Shown: piece by piece, positions 34,347 through 42,807 of the stretch
How positions within the stretch are numbered: position 1 is the stretch's first letter
How the letters are laid out: every line of letters starts with the position of its first letter
Notes under the pieces: model-generated
The model's input: only the letters and a program-made list of their open reading frames with translations
Databases searched by the model: none
Told to the model about the DNA's origin: nothing
Assembly: GCF_018732085.1 (NCBI RefSeq)
Contig: NZ_CP076103.1
Coordinates: 3,968,001-4,032,000 of the forward strand
Source of the DNA: Lysobacter capsici
Lineage (GTDB): Bacteria > Pseudomonadota > Gammaproteobacteria > Xanthomonadales > Xanthomonadaceae
Reading direction: 5' to 3'
DNA length: 64,000 bases
Translations under genes and position numbers: made by a program

Positions 34347-35666
34347 CCGCTGCCGCGACGGCCACAGCATCGCCCCGATCGTCACCGCGCCCAGCAGCCA
34401 GCTGTAATGCACGTTGCCGATCAACTGCAACGGCGAGACCTTGCTCAACGACGCCGCCAGCAGGATCTGCGCGCCATACGGCAGCACGCCCTGAGTCACG
34501 CAGGCGAAAATGTCGAGCACGCTGGCCGCGCGCGCCGGCGGCACCCCGTGCTGCTGCGCGACATCGCGCGCCAAACCGCCACTGATCAAAATCGCGACGG
34601 TGTTGTTGGCGGTGAACACGTCGGTGGTCGCCGACAACGCGGCGATGCTGATCTCGCCCGCGCGGCGGCTGCGATGGCCGCGCGCGAACCGGCCGATGGT
34701 CTGCGCCACCCAGGCCAGCCCGCCGGCGGCTTTCATCAGCGCGCCAAGACCGCCGACCAGCAGCGACAGCAAGGTGATCTCGACCATGCTCTCGAAACCG
34801 TCCCAGATATGCGTGGTGTAGGCGGCGAAGCCGAAATCCTCGGCGAAATACACCCCGAACAGGCCCGCGATGACCAGGCCGATGCTCAACACGATGATCA
34901 CGTCGACGCCGGCGATCGCCAGCCCGAGCACGACCAGGTACGGCAGGATCAGCCAAGGCGACACCGGATCGGGCGTCTGCACCGGCGCGGTTTCGCCGAG
35001 AAACCCCAGCAGCACCAGCGTGGCGATCGCCGCCGGCAGCGCGAGCTTGAGGTTCTCGCGGAATTTCTCCCGCATCGTGCAGCCCTGGGTGCGGCTGGCG
35101 ACGATCGCGGTGTCGGAGATCACCGACAGGTTGTCGCCGAAGGTCGCCCCGCCGATCACCGCGCCGAGCACCAGCGCGCGGTCCAGCCCCGACGCGTCCG
35201 ACACACCGAGCGCAATCGGCGCGACCGCGGCGATCGTGCCCATCGAGGTGCCCAGCGACAGCGAGATGAAACCGGCGACCACGAACAGCGCCGGCAGCAG
35301 CAAGGCCGGATGCACGTTGCCCACGCCGAGCGCGACGATCGCATCGACCGCGCCGATCGCCTTGGACACTTCGACGAAGCCGCCGGCCAGCAGGAAGATC
35401 AGGCACATCAGCACGACGTTGTGGTCGCCCATGCCGCCCAGCAGGGTTTCCAGCGGCTTGATCCCGCGGCGCCAGGCGATGAACGCGGCCAGCGCGAGCG
35501 CCGGCAGGATCGCGACCGGCGCGTGCAACTGGTAGAAGCCCATCGCGTCGCCGTTGGCGGTGAAATACAGCCCGGCGCCGAAGAACAGCGCCAGGAACAG
35601 CAGCAGCGGCGTCAGCGCCAGGGCACTGGGGGTGATCGGGGCGCCGGGGCGGAGCGGCTCATTCAT
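34302..35666 (-). CDS. NhaC-family Na+/H+ antiporter-like permease
   Basis: 454 residues, about eleven hydrophobic segments. Family-typical motifs are GTSMGTIAAVAPIAL, GAVIGGATFGDNLSVISDTA and NNTVAILISGG. Substrates in the NhaC group are Na+/H+ or malate/lactate; not decided here. The last 14 residues, ALTPTPLPQAGEGL, and the stop are encoded by the CTCTCCCGC-type repeat, so the natural C-terminus has been replaced or extended by repeat sequence. Confidence 0.9.
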   Translation of the reverse strand: MNEPLRPGAPITPSALALTPLLLFLALFFGAGLYFTANGDAMGFYQLHAPVAILPALALAAFIAWRRGIKPLETLLGGMGDHNVVLMCLIFLLAGGFVEVSKAIGAVDAIVALGVGNVHPALLLPALFVVAGFISLSLGTSMGTIAAVAPIALGVSDASGLDRALVLGAVIGGATFGDNLSVISDTAIVASRTQGCTMREKFRENLKLALPAAIATLVLLGFLGETAPVQTPDPVSPWLILPYLVVLGLAIAGVDVIIVLSIGLVIAGLFGVYFAEDFGFAAYTTHIWDGFESMVEITLLSLLVGGLGALMKAAGGLAWVAQTIGRFARGHRSRRAGEISIAALSATTDVFTANNTVAILISGGLARDVAQQHGVPPARAASVLDIFACVTQGVLPYGAQILLAASLSKVSPLQLIGNVHYSWLLGAVTIGAMLWPSRQRALTPTPLPQAGEGL

Positions 35667-35783
35667 CGCTTCATCCGAATGGATTTTAAGACGGCGCGAT
35701 TTTGCAGTGCAGCATGGCGTGTGTCGAGTGCCGGGGGTGGAACGCTTTGGGGGAGTTCATGGGGACGGGAACAATCCCTGCCC

Positions 35784-35904
35784 GCCCTCATCCGCCTTCG
35801 GGCACCTTCTCCCGCAAGCGGGAGAAGGGATCAAGAGCCCGGGCTCTTTAGGCGACGCTTGAAAGCCCCTCTCCCGCTTGCGGGAGAGGGGTTGGGGTGA
35901 GGGC
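35784..35904. repeat. CTCTCCCGC repeat, two copies
   Basis: A degenerate copy at 35784-35831 (CTTCTCCCGCAAGCGGGAGA) and a full copy at 35861-35904 followed by GGGTTGGGGTGAGGGC. They occupy the gap between the antiporter gene start and the isocitrate dehydrogenase end. Confidence 0.8.
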
Positions 35905-35928
35905 AGGCCGGCAGAACCTCCAAACGCA

Positions 35929-35952
35929 ACGAGGCGCCCGAAGGCGCCTCGT
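35929..35952 (-). terminator. terminator after isocitrate dehydrogenase
   Basis: Ten-bp stem ACGAGGCGCC / GGCGCCTCGT with a CGAA (TTCG) loop. On the minus strand it is followed by TGCGTTTGG, only weakly T-rich. Confidence 0.6.
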
Positions 35953-35975
35953 CGTATCCCGCGATAGACCGCCGA

Positions 35976-36989
35976 TCAAGCCGTAGCGCGGCTCGCGATC
36001 GCCTTGGCGAACGACAGCGTATTGCCCTCGCCGCCCAGATCCGGGGTCAGCGAATCCTTGGCTTCGAGCGTGGCGATGATCGCCTCGCGCAGCTTGGTCG
36101 CCTTCTCGGGCTGGCCGAGGTGGTCGAGCATCTGCGCCGCGCCCAGCAGCAGCGCGCAGGGATTGGCGATGCCCTTGCCGGCGATGTCCGGCGCCGAGCC
36201 GTGCACGGCCTCGAAGATCGCAGCGTCGGTGCCGATGTTCGCGCCCGGGGCCAGGCCCAGGCCGCCCACCAACCCGGCGCACAGGTCGGAAATGATGTCG
36301 CCGAACAAGTTCGTGGTGACGATGATGTCGAACTGCTCCGGGCGCATCACCAGCTGCATGCAGGTGTTGTCCACGATCATCTCGTTGCACTGGATGTCGG
36401 GGTATTGCTGCGCCACTTCGCGCGCGGTCTTCAGGAACAGGCCCGAGGTCGACTTCAGGATGTTGGCCTTGTGCACCACCGTGACCTTCTTGCGGCCGGT
36501 CTTGCGCGCCAGGTCGAAGGCGTAGCGCACGATGCGCTCGGAGCCGCGGCGGGTGATCTTCTGGGTCAGCAGCGCGGTCTCGCCGTCTTCCGACAGCGAC
36601 TGGCCTTCGCCGATGTACGCGCCTTCGGTGTTCTCGCGCACGGTGATCAGGTCCACGCCGCTCGGGAAGCGCGACTTGGTGTTCGGGAACGACTTGGCCG
36701 GACGCACGTTGGCGTACAGGTCGAAGCGCTTGCGCAGTTCGACGTTGATCGAGCTGAAGCCTTCGCCGACCGGCGTGGTCAACGGGCTCTTGAGCGCGAT
36801 GCGGTTCTTGCGGATCGAGTCCATGGTCGCGGCCGGCAGCAGCTCGCCGTGCTTTTCCAGCGCGACCAGGCCGGCGTCGGCGAATTCGTAGGACAGGCCC
36901 AGGTTCATCGCGTCGAGCACGTGCAGGGTCGCGTCCATGATCTCGGGGCCGATGCCGTCGCCACGGATGACCGTAATGGTTTGCGTCAT
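35976..36989 (-). CDS. NAD-type isocitrate dehydrogenase
   Basis: 337 residues. Beta-decarboxylating dehydrogenase: VIRGDGIGPEIM, KSPLTTPVGEGFSSINVELR, LYANVRPAKSF, TVRENTEGAYIGEG, the metal site NLFGDIISDLCAG, and HGSAPDIAGKGIANP. The serine and Asn pattern at the substrate loop and the IDH3-like length favour isocitrate over 3-isopropylmalate or homoisocitrate. The ATG at 36989 is preferred; an upstream in-frame ATG at 37037 lacks support. Confidence 0.88.
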   Translation of the reverse strand: MTQTITVIRGDGIGPEIMDATLHVLDAMNLGLSYEFADAGLVALEKHGELLPAATMDSIRKNRIALKSPLTTPVGEGFSSINVELRKRFDLYANVRPAKSFPNTKSRFPSGVDLITVRENTEGAYIGEGQSLSEDGETALLTQKITRRGSERIVRYAFDLARKTGRKKVTVVHKANILKSTSGLFLKTAREVAQQYPDIQCNEMIVDNTCMQLVMRPEQFDIIVTTNLFGDIISDLCAGLVGGLGLAPGANIGTDAAIFEAVHGSAPDIAGKGIANPCALLLGAAQMLDHLGQPEKATKLREAIIATLEAKDSLTPDLGGEGNTLSFAKAIASRATA

Positions 36990-37165
36990 GAGGGAGTTCT
37001 TCCAGCTGAAGGGCGCGGCGCAGGCGGCGCGGCGCACGAGGTCTTAGCCCCGTAATTATGCCGGAAGCGGCCTGCCCCTGCATTCGGGGCAGTACTGGAC
37101 GAGGGCCGGAGGCGGCCAAGCGGCCCGATTCGGCATGGCGCCCGGACGCCGAAAGTGGGTCTGCC

Positions 37166-37380
37166 CCCTGTAGGAGCGGCGCGAGCCGCGACCAACCGAA
37201 GAGACCGAATACCACTCAACCCACCGAAGCCGTAGTGCCTGGCCAGCTCTCGCTCCAGATGCTCGCAGCGAGCGGGCTTCGAACTAGCCCCTGTAGGAGC
37301 GGCGCAAGCCGCGACCGCGACATCGCAGCCACGACGCAAGCGCGATGTCGCGGTCGCGGCTCACGCCGCTCCTACAAGGG
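37166..37380. repeat. CTGTAGGAGCGGCGC repeat, three copies
   Basis: Copies at 37166-37193 and 37288-37326 (plus) and 37342-37380 (minus). The last two are extended by GACATCGC / GCGATGTC and form an inverted pair with arms of about 38 bp. There is no gene in 36990-37391. Confidence 0.9.
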
Positions 37381-37391
37381 CTAAATCGGCC

Positions 37392-37808
37392 TCAGCCGTG
37401 ATCGTGACCGGCCGGCGCGGCCGCCTCGCCCTGCTCCAGCTTGTCGAGAAAATCGACCGCGCGGCGCATGTGCGGGATCACGATCGACCCGCCGACCACC
37501 AGACCGACCGAGAACGCCTCGAACATTTCCTCGCGATTGACCCCGGCTTCCTTGCACTGGGCGACGTGGTAGCTGATGCAGTCGTCGCAGCGCAGCACCA
37601 TCGAGGCGACCAGGCCCAGCAACTCCTTGGTCTTCACGTCGAGCGCGCCGGCCTGGTAGGTCTGGGTGTCGAGCGCGAAGAAGCGCCGCACGACCTGGTT
37701 CGGCTCGGCCAGGATGCGTTCGTTCATGCGCTTGCGGAAGGCGGTGAATTCGGCGACGCGGTCGCTTTCGCTCTGGGCCGCGCTGTCGTCGGTACGGTCG
37801 TTGCTCAC
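37392..37808 (-). CDS. AhpD-like carboxymuconolactone decarboxylase-family protein
   Basis: 138 residues. CxxC site at Cys74/Cys77 followed by His81 (RCDDCISYH), the AhpD/CMD redox motif; KTKELLGLVASMVLRC before it and EAFSVGLVVGGSIVIPHMRR after it complete the domain. It probably acts as a small peroxidase or disulfide reductase. The C-terminus ends HDHG. GTG start at 37808 with GGAG 5 bases upstream. Confidence 0.9.
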   Translation of the reverse strand: MSNDRTDDSAAQSESDRVAEFTAFRKRMNERILAEPNQVVRRFFALDTQTYQAGALDVKTKELLGLVASMVLRCDDCISYHVAQCKEAGVNREEMFEAFSVGLVVGGSIVIPHMRRAVDFLDKLEQGEAAAPAGHDHG

Positions 37809-37975
37809 ACAAACTCCTCGAATAAGGGAAATACGCTCGCCGGGCGCGACCGCGGCGGCCGGCGCGAGCCGCCCGCCGCGTTCATCGGCGAACCATCACG
37901 CCCGGGCGGACATGGATCAACAGGCGTCGGCGCACGCAAGCGGGCGGCGACAAACGCCGCCCGACACAGCATCGC

Positions 37976-38248
37976 TTAAGCCGCGAACAGCGGCTCCAGC
38001 CCGCCGGCGCGGTGCAGCGCCATCATGTCGTCGTAGCCGCCGACATGGGTGTCGCCGACGAAGATCTGCGGCACGCTGGTGCGCTTGGTCAGCGCGACCA
38101 TCTTTTCGCGCTCGGCCGGGTCCAGATCGATGCGCACCTCGCTCCAGGTCTGGCCCTTGCTCTTGAGGAAATTCTTCGCGGCGACGCAATACGGGCAGAT
38201 CGCGGTGCTATAGATGACGATCTGCGGCTTGGGGGCGGTGTCGCTCAA
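37976..38248 (-). CDS. grxC: glutaredoxin 3
   Basis: 90 residues with active site CPYC (18-21), the cis-Pro motif TSVPQIFVG and GGYDDMMALHRAGGLEPLF for glutathione binding. It reduces disulfides with glutathione. The start is TTG with AGGAG 7 bases upstream; no ATG is available. Confidence 0.95.
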   Translation of the reverse strand: MSDTAPKPQIVIYSTAICPYCVAAKNFLKSKGQTWSEVRIDLDPAEREKMVALTKRTSVPQIFVGDTHVGGYDDMMALHRAGGLEPLFAA

Positions 38249-38554
38249 AACGGTTCTCCTGCCTGAACTCTTGAAAGGGGTTGCGGTCGGAATATGGGCG
38301 TGCGGTCGGGCAGTTTAAAGCGCGCCGGTGGAACGCAGTCCGGCCGGACTCAGTACGCTGGCGTGGAGTCGGCCGGTTTTTCCCGCTTCGGGTTCGTTCT
38401 CGCGGCGGGCTGCGATGAAAATTAACGGCGCATTCACGCCACCGATCGCGGCGCGCTGCATCCTGCCATCGACCCGCGGCGCGATGACCGCCACGACGCT
38501 GCACCCGCACCGCCCGCCGTCGTCCGCACCACCGCCGTTCCGAGGACTCATCGC
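38249..38554. other. divergent intergenic region grxC / bepA-like
   Basis: 306 bp without a gene. It must hold the promoters of both flanking genes, but I see no clear hexamer pair and no repeat. Confidence 0.5.
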
Positions 38555-40192
38555 TTGCGCCGCATCGCCCTGCTCACCGCCGCTGTAACCCTCGCCCTCG
38601 GCAGCGTCTGCGCGAGCGCGCAGGAAAACAAGCTGCCCGATATCGGCTCCTCGGCCGCGGAACTGCTGACCCCGGCCAAGCAGCGCGAGTACGGCTCGAT
38701 GATGCTGGCGCAGCTGCGCCACTACGACTACCTGCTCGAAGACCCGCTGATCGACAGCTGGCTCGACACCCTGGGCACGCGCCTGGCCGCCAACAGCGAC
38801 AAGCCGCGCCAGCCCTTCACCTTCTTCATGCTGCGCGAGCGCCAGATCAACGCCTTCGCCACTCTGGGCGGCTACATCGGGGTCAACTCGGGCCTGGTGT
38901 TGACCGCCGAGAAGGAAGACGAGGTCGCCGCGGTGATCTCGCACGAAATCGCCCACGTCACCCAGCAGCACGTGCTGCGCGGGGTCGAGCGCGCCCAGCG
39001 CGACCAGTTGCCGATCCTGCTGGCGATGCTCGGCGCGATCGTCGCCGCGCAGGGCGCCGGCAGCAATTCCACCGACGACGCGACCATGGCCGCGATCACC
39101 TCCGGCCTGGGCCTGATGCAGCAGCGCCAGATCAACTACACCCGCTCCAACGAGTCCGAAGCCGACCGGATCGGCATCCAGACCCTGTACCGCAGCAACT
39201 ACGACACCAGCGCGATGGCCGATTTCTTCGCCCGCATGCAGGTCGTCTCGCGCAGCAACGCGGCCAACTGGTACGGCGAAACCCCCGATTACCTGATGAC
39301 CCACCCGGTCACCACCACCCGCATCAGCGAGGCCAAGGAACGCGCCGAGCAGATCGCCAACAAGAACAGCGTCACCGCGGTCACCGCCACGCCCACCGAG
39401 ACCCGGGTCGAGCGCATTCCCAAGGCGCCGTTCAGCCTGCCCGACACCGCCACCGGCACCGACAACCCCTTGCTGCCCAGCGGCCTGAAGATCTCCGACC
39501 AGGCGCTGACCGCCGGCGGCACCGGGCTGTTCGACTACGCCCGCGAACGGGTCCGGGTGTTCAGCGCCAACTCGCCGCGCGAGGCGGTGCGCGAATACGA
39601 AAAACTCGGCACCGGCACCGACGCCCAGCGTTACGGCCTGGCCCTGGCGCGGATGCGCAACAACCAGTCCGGCGCGGCGATCCCGGCGCTGAGCGAACTG
39701 CTGGCCAAGCACCCCGGCCAGTTGTGGCTGAGCCTGGCGCTGGGCGAGGCCGAAGCCCAGTCGGGCAAGAACGCCGCGGCCGACGCGCGCTTCGAGGCGC
39801 TGCTGCGGCAGACCCCGAACAACCGCGCGATCGCCCTGAGCTACGCCAAGGTCCTGACCGACCGCAGCACCGCCGCCGCCGGCCAGCGCGCCCAGGCCGT
39901 GCTGCGGCCGCTGTTCGGCAACCACAGCGACGACCCGCTGCTGCAGCAGACCTTCGCCCGCGCCTGCGAAATCGCCGGCGACTCGATCCGCGCCGGCGAG
40001 GCCTATGCCGAAGCCGCCTACCTGCGCGGCCGTCCCGAGCAGGCGCTGGTCCAGCTGAACACGCTCAAGCGCAAGCCCGACCTGGACTACTACGCCCGCG
40101 CCCGGATCGAGGCGCGGATCGCCGCGATCACCCCGACCGTGCTGGAACTCAAGCGCCAGGGCGTGCGCGACGAAGACCTGCGCCGGCAGTAA
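38555..40192 (+). CDS. BepA-like M48 metalloprotease with TPR repeats
   Basis: 545 residues with a signal peptide (LLTAAVTLALGSVCASAQ). M48 zinc motif HEIAH (His130, Glu131, His134), and a third ligand in NESEADRIG. The C-terminal third has TPR-like helices (LPALSELLAKHPGQLWLSLA, LGEAEAQSGKNAAADARFEA). BepA is a periplasmic protease and chaperone for LptD and BAM in outer-membrane assembly. The start is TTG at 38555 with GAGGA about 9 bases upstream. Confidence 0.93.
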   Translation: MRRIALLTAAVTLALGSVCASAQENKLPDIGSSAAELLTPAKQREYGSMMLAQLRHYDYLLEDPLIDSWLDTLGTRLAANSDKPRQPFTFFMLRERQINAFATLGGYIGVNSGLVLTAEKEDEVAAVISHEIAHVTQQHVLRGVERAQRDQLPILLAMLGAIVAAQGAGSNSTDDATMAAITSGLGLMQQRQINYTRSNESEADRIGIQTLYRSNYDTSAMADFFARMQVVSRSNAANWYGETPDYLMTHPVTTTRISEAKERAEQIANKNSVTAVTATPTETRVERIPKAPFSLPDTATGTDNPLLPSGLKISDQALTAGGTGLFDYARERVRVFSANSPREAVREYEKLGTGTDAQRYGLALARMRNNQSGAAIPALSELLAKHPGQLWLSLALGEAEAQSGKNAAADARFEALLRQTPNNRAIALSYAKVLTDRSTAAAGQRAQAVLRPLFGNHSDDPLLQQTFARACEIAGDSIRAGEAYAEAAYLRGRPEQALVQLNTLKRKPDLDYYARARIEARIAAITPTVLELKRQGVRDEDLRRQ

Positions 40193-40234
40193 GCCCCGCT
40201 CGCTCGCCCCGCCCCCACGCTCCCACCCGAAGCG

Positions 40235-40382
40235 TTCCCCCCTTTGAAAAAGGGGGCCAGGGGGATTTGCTCTTGCCTTTCGCCCTACCAGGCATCCGAA
40301 AAGCCAAAGCAAATCCCCCGCGCCGCCATATCCGACCGCAACCCATCTGTCGCAACGCGCCGCCCCCTTTTTCAAAGAGGGC
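40235..40382. repeat. CCCCCTTTGAAAAAGGGGG repeat, inverted pair
   Basis: One copy 40235-40270 (CCCCCCTTTGAAAAAGGGGG, then GGGGGATTTGC) and an inverted, longer copy 40309-40382 (GCAAATCCCCCGCG ... CCCCCTTTTTCAAAGAGGG). Same family as 1832-2149. Lies between the protease gene and the phoB promoter. Confidence 0.8.
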
Positions 40383-40609
40383 AACAATTTCGTGGAATCG
40401 TTATCGGCGAATGTCGCTTCACACGCGCCCCGAGCCCGCGTTCTGCCATCACGATGTAACCTGCCCGCCAAACTCCAGTTACGGCGATAACGCCGGCAAC
40501 GACGGCGAAAGCGCGCCCAACCCCGGCAGAACCGCGCCACGCCTGGAGGCGTATGGATGGCACACGCACAGCGGCACGACATCACAAAGCCGACAATGCC
40601 GCCCGTCCT

Positions 40610-40640
40610 ATGTCATGGAGTAGTCACAAAACGGTAGTGT
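40610..40640 (+). promoter_or_regulatory. candidate Pho box and -10 for phoB
   Basis: ATGTCAT-GGAG-TAGTCAC (40610-40627) matches the double CTGTCAT-N4-CTGTCAT PhoB box at most positions. TAGTGT (40635-40640) lies 7 bp beyond, where a -10 is expected when PhoB replaces the -35. This would give autoregulation of phoBR under phosphate starvation. Confidence 0.55.
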
Positions 40641-40691
40641 ACTGGCGCGGTTTCAAGGACGAACCCTTTCCGCCTCCCCCTCGGTGACCGT

Positions 40692-41402
40692 GTGCAGAAG
40701 CGCATCCTGATAGTCGAAGACGAACCCGCCATCCGCGACATGGTGTCCTTTGCCCTGCGCAAGGGCGAATACGACCCGGTCCATGCCGGCGACGCCCGCG
40801 AGGCCCAGGCCGCCATCGCCGACCGCGTGCCCGACCTGATCCTGCTCGACTGGATGCTCCCGGGCACCAGCGGCCTGGAACTGGCCCGGCGCTGGCGCAA
40901 GGAATCGCTGACCCGCGAGATCCCGATCATCATGCTGACCGCGCGCGGCGAAGAGAACGATCGCGTCGGCGGCCTGGAAGCCGGGGTCGACGACTACGTG
41001 GTCAAACCGTTCTCGGCGCGCGAACTGCTGGCGCGCATCCGCGCCGTGCTGCGCCGCTCGCGCGAAGACGACGAAGACGGCAGCGTCGGCGTCGGCCCGC
41101 TGCGCATCGACGGCGCCGCTCACCGGGTGTTCGCCCAGGCCGAAGGCGGCGAGCAGCAGCCGGTCCAGATCGGCCCGACCGAATACCGCCTGCTGCATTT
41201 CTTCATGACCCATCCCGAACGCGTCTACTCGCGCACCCAGTTGCTCGACCACGTGTGGGGCGGCAGCGTCTACGTCGAAGAACGCACGGTCGACGTCCAC
41301 ATCCGCCGCCTGCGCAAGACCCTGGAACCGCACCGTCTCGACGGCATGGTCCAGACCGTGCGCGGAGCGGGCTACCGCTTCTCCGCGTCGCTCGCCGCGT
41401 AA
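40692..41402 (+). CDS. phoB: phosphate regulon response regulator PhoB
   Basis: 236 residues. Receiver domain with acidic pocket Glu9/Asp10, phospho-Asp53 (LLDWMLPG) and Lys in DDYVVKPFS, then an OmpR-type winged helix (TEYRLLHFFMTHPERVYSRT ... VDVHIRRLRK). PhoB activates phosphate-starvation genes. GTG start at 40692; the ribosome site is poor. The next gene, phoR, follows after 9 bp. Confidence 0.95.
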   Translation: MQKRILIVEDEPAIRDMVSFALRKGEYDPVHAGDAREAQAAIADRVPDLILLDWMLPGTSGLELARRWRKESLTREIPIIMLTARGEENDRVGGLEAGVDDYVVKPFSARELLARIRAVLRRSREDDEDGSVGVGPLRIDGAAHRVFAQAEGGEQQPVQIGPTEYRLLHFFMTHPERVYSRTQLLDHVWGGSVYVEERTVDVHIRRLRKTLEPHRLDGMVQTVRGAGYRFSASLAA

Positions 41403-41411
41403 GCTGGAGGT

Positions 41412-42782
41412 ATGCCGCCGCGCGCACGCTCCGCCTGGTTCCGCACCCTCGGTCAGCTGGCGCTGATCCTGGTCGGCGCGGCCGTGCTCGGGATCCTGGT
41501 CGGGTACCCCTGGCCCATCGTCACCGCCGCCGCGCTCGGCGTGGTCGCCTGGCATTACTGGCGGCTGCGGCGGGTGCTGATCCGGCTGACCGCGCGCCAG
41601 CGCCTGACCCCGCCGCTCGGCGAAGGCATCTGGAACGAACTCGACCGCCTGCTGCACCGCAGCCAGGCGGAAATGCGCGGACGCAAGCGCCGCCTGATCG
41701 AAATGCTGCGCGCCTACCGCGCCGCCGCGGCGGCGATGCCCGACGCGATCGTGGTGGTCGAACGCAACAGCCAGCGCATCCAGTGGTTCAACGAAGCCGC
41801 GACCGGGCTGATGGGCCTGCGCTATCCGCGCGACATCGGCGCGCCGGTGGTCAACCGCCTGCAACCGCTGCAACTGGCGCACTGGCTGGCCTCGGGCCGC
41901 AACGCCGAACCGCTGGAAGCGGCCTCGCCGTGGAACCCGGCGATCACCCTGAGCCTGCGCCTGATCCCGTATTCGGAAAACCTGTGGCTGCTGGTCGCGC
42001 GCGACGTCAGCCGGCTGCTGCAACTCGAACAGATGCGCCGCGACTTCGTCGCCAACGTCTCGCACGAACTGCGCACGCCGCTGACCGTAGTCCACGGTTA
42101 CCTCGACATGCTCGATCCGGAAGAACACCCGGACTGGGCGCCGATGCTGGCCGAAATGCAACGCCAGTCGCAGCGCATGACCCAGCTGGTCGAGGACCTG
42201 CTGACCCTGTCGCGGCTGGAATCGCAGGACAACCTGCCGGCCGAGGACACCGTGTCGATGGCCTCGATGCTGTCCACGCTCAAGCGCGAGGCCAATGCGC
42301 TGAGCCAAGGGCGCCACGAAATCGCGATGGACGACCTGGCCGGCGTCGACTTGTTCGGATCGAATAAAGAACTGCACAGCGCGTTCTCCAACCTCGTCGG
42401 CAACGCGATCCGCTACACCCCGGCCGGCGGCAGCATCCGCATCCGCTTCCGCCCCGAAAGCGCCGGCATCGCCCGCGGCGTGGTGCTGGAAGTGGTCGAC
42501 AGCGGCTACGGCATCCCGGCCGCGCACCTGCCGCGCATCACCGAACGCTTCTATCGCGTCTCGACCAGCCGCTCGCGCGAAAGCGGCGGCACCGGCCTGG
42601 GCCTGTCGATCGTCAAGCACGTGCTGCATCTGCATCAGGCGCGCCTGGAAATCGCCAGCGAAGTCGGCCGCGGCAGCACCTTCGCCTGCCATTTCGGGGT
42701 CGACCGCATCCGCCGCCGCGATGCCTACGGCGAGGCGTATGCCGATACGCTTGCCTATCCCGCCCACCCTTCCGATATTTAA
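41412..42782 (+). CDS. phoR: phosphate regulon sensor kinase PhoR
   Basis: 456 residues. Two N-terminal hydrophobic segments (10-50), a PAS region (AMPDAIVVVERNSQRIQWFN), DHp domain with His218 (ANVSHELRTPLTVV), and an ATPase domain with N box (FSNLVGNAIRYTP), DSGYGIP and GTGLGLSIVKH. It senses phosphate status through Pst/PhoU and phosphorylates PhoB. GGAGG lies just before the start. Confidence 0.95.
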   Translation: MPPRARSAWFRTLGQLALILVGAAVLGILVGYPWPIVTAAALGVVAWHYWRLRRVLIRLTARQRLTPPLGEGIWNELDRLLHRSQAEMRGRKRRLIEMLRAYRAAAAAMPDAIVVVERNSQRIQWFNEAATGLMGLRYPRDIGAPVVNRLQPLQLAHWLASGRNAEPLEAASPWNPAITLSLRLIPYSENLWLLVARDVSRLLQLEQMRRDFVANVSHELRTPLTVVHGYLDMLDPEEHPDWAPMLAEMQRQSQRMTQLVEDLLTLSRLESQDNLPAEDTVSMASMLSTLKREANALSQGRHEIAMDDLAGVDLFGSNKELHSAFSNLVGNAIRYTPAGGSIRIRFRPESAGIARGVVLEVVDSGYGIPAAHLPRITERFYRVSTSRSRESGGTGLGLSIVKHVLHLHQARLEIASEVGRGSTFACHFGVDRIRRRDAYGEAYADTLAYPAHPSDI

Positions 42783-42807
42783 GCCTCAGGGAACCAGCGA
42801 CAGCGCC

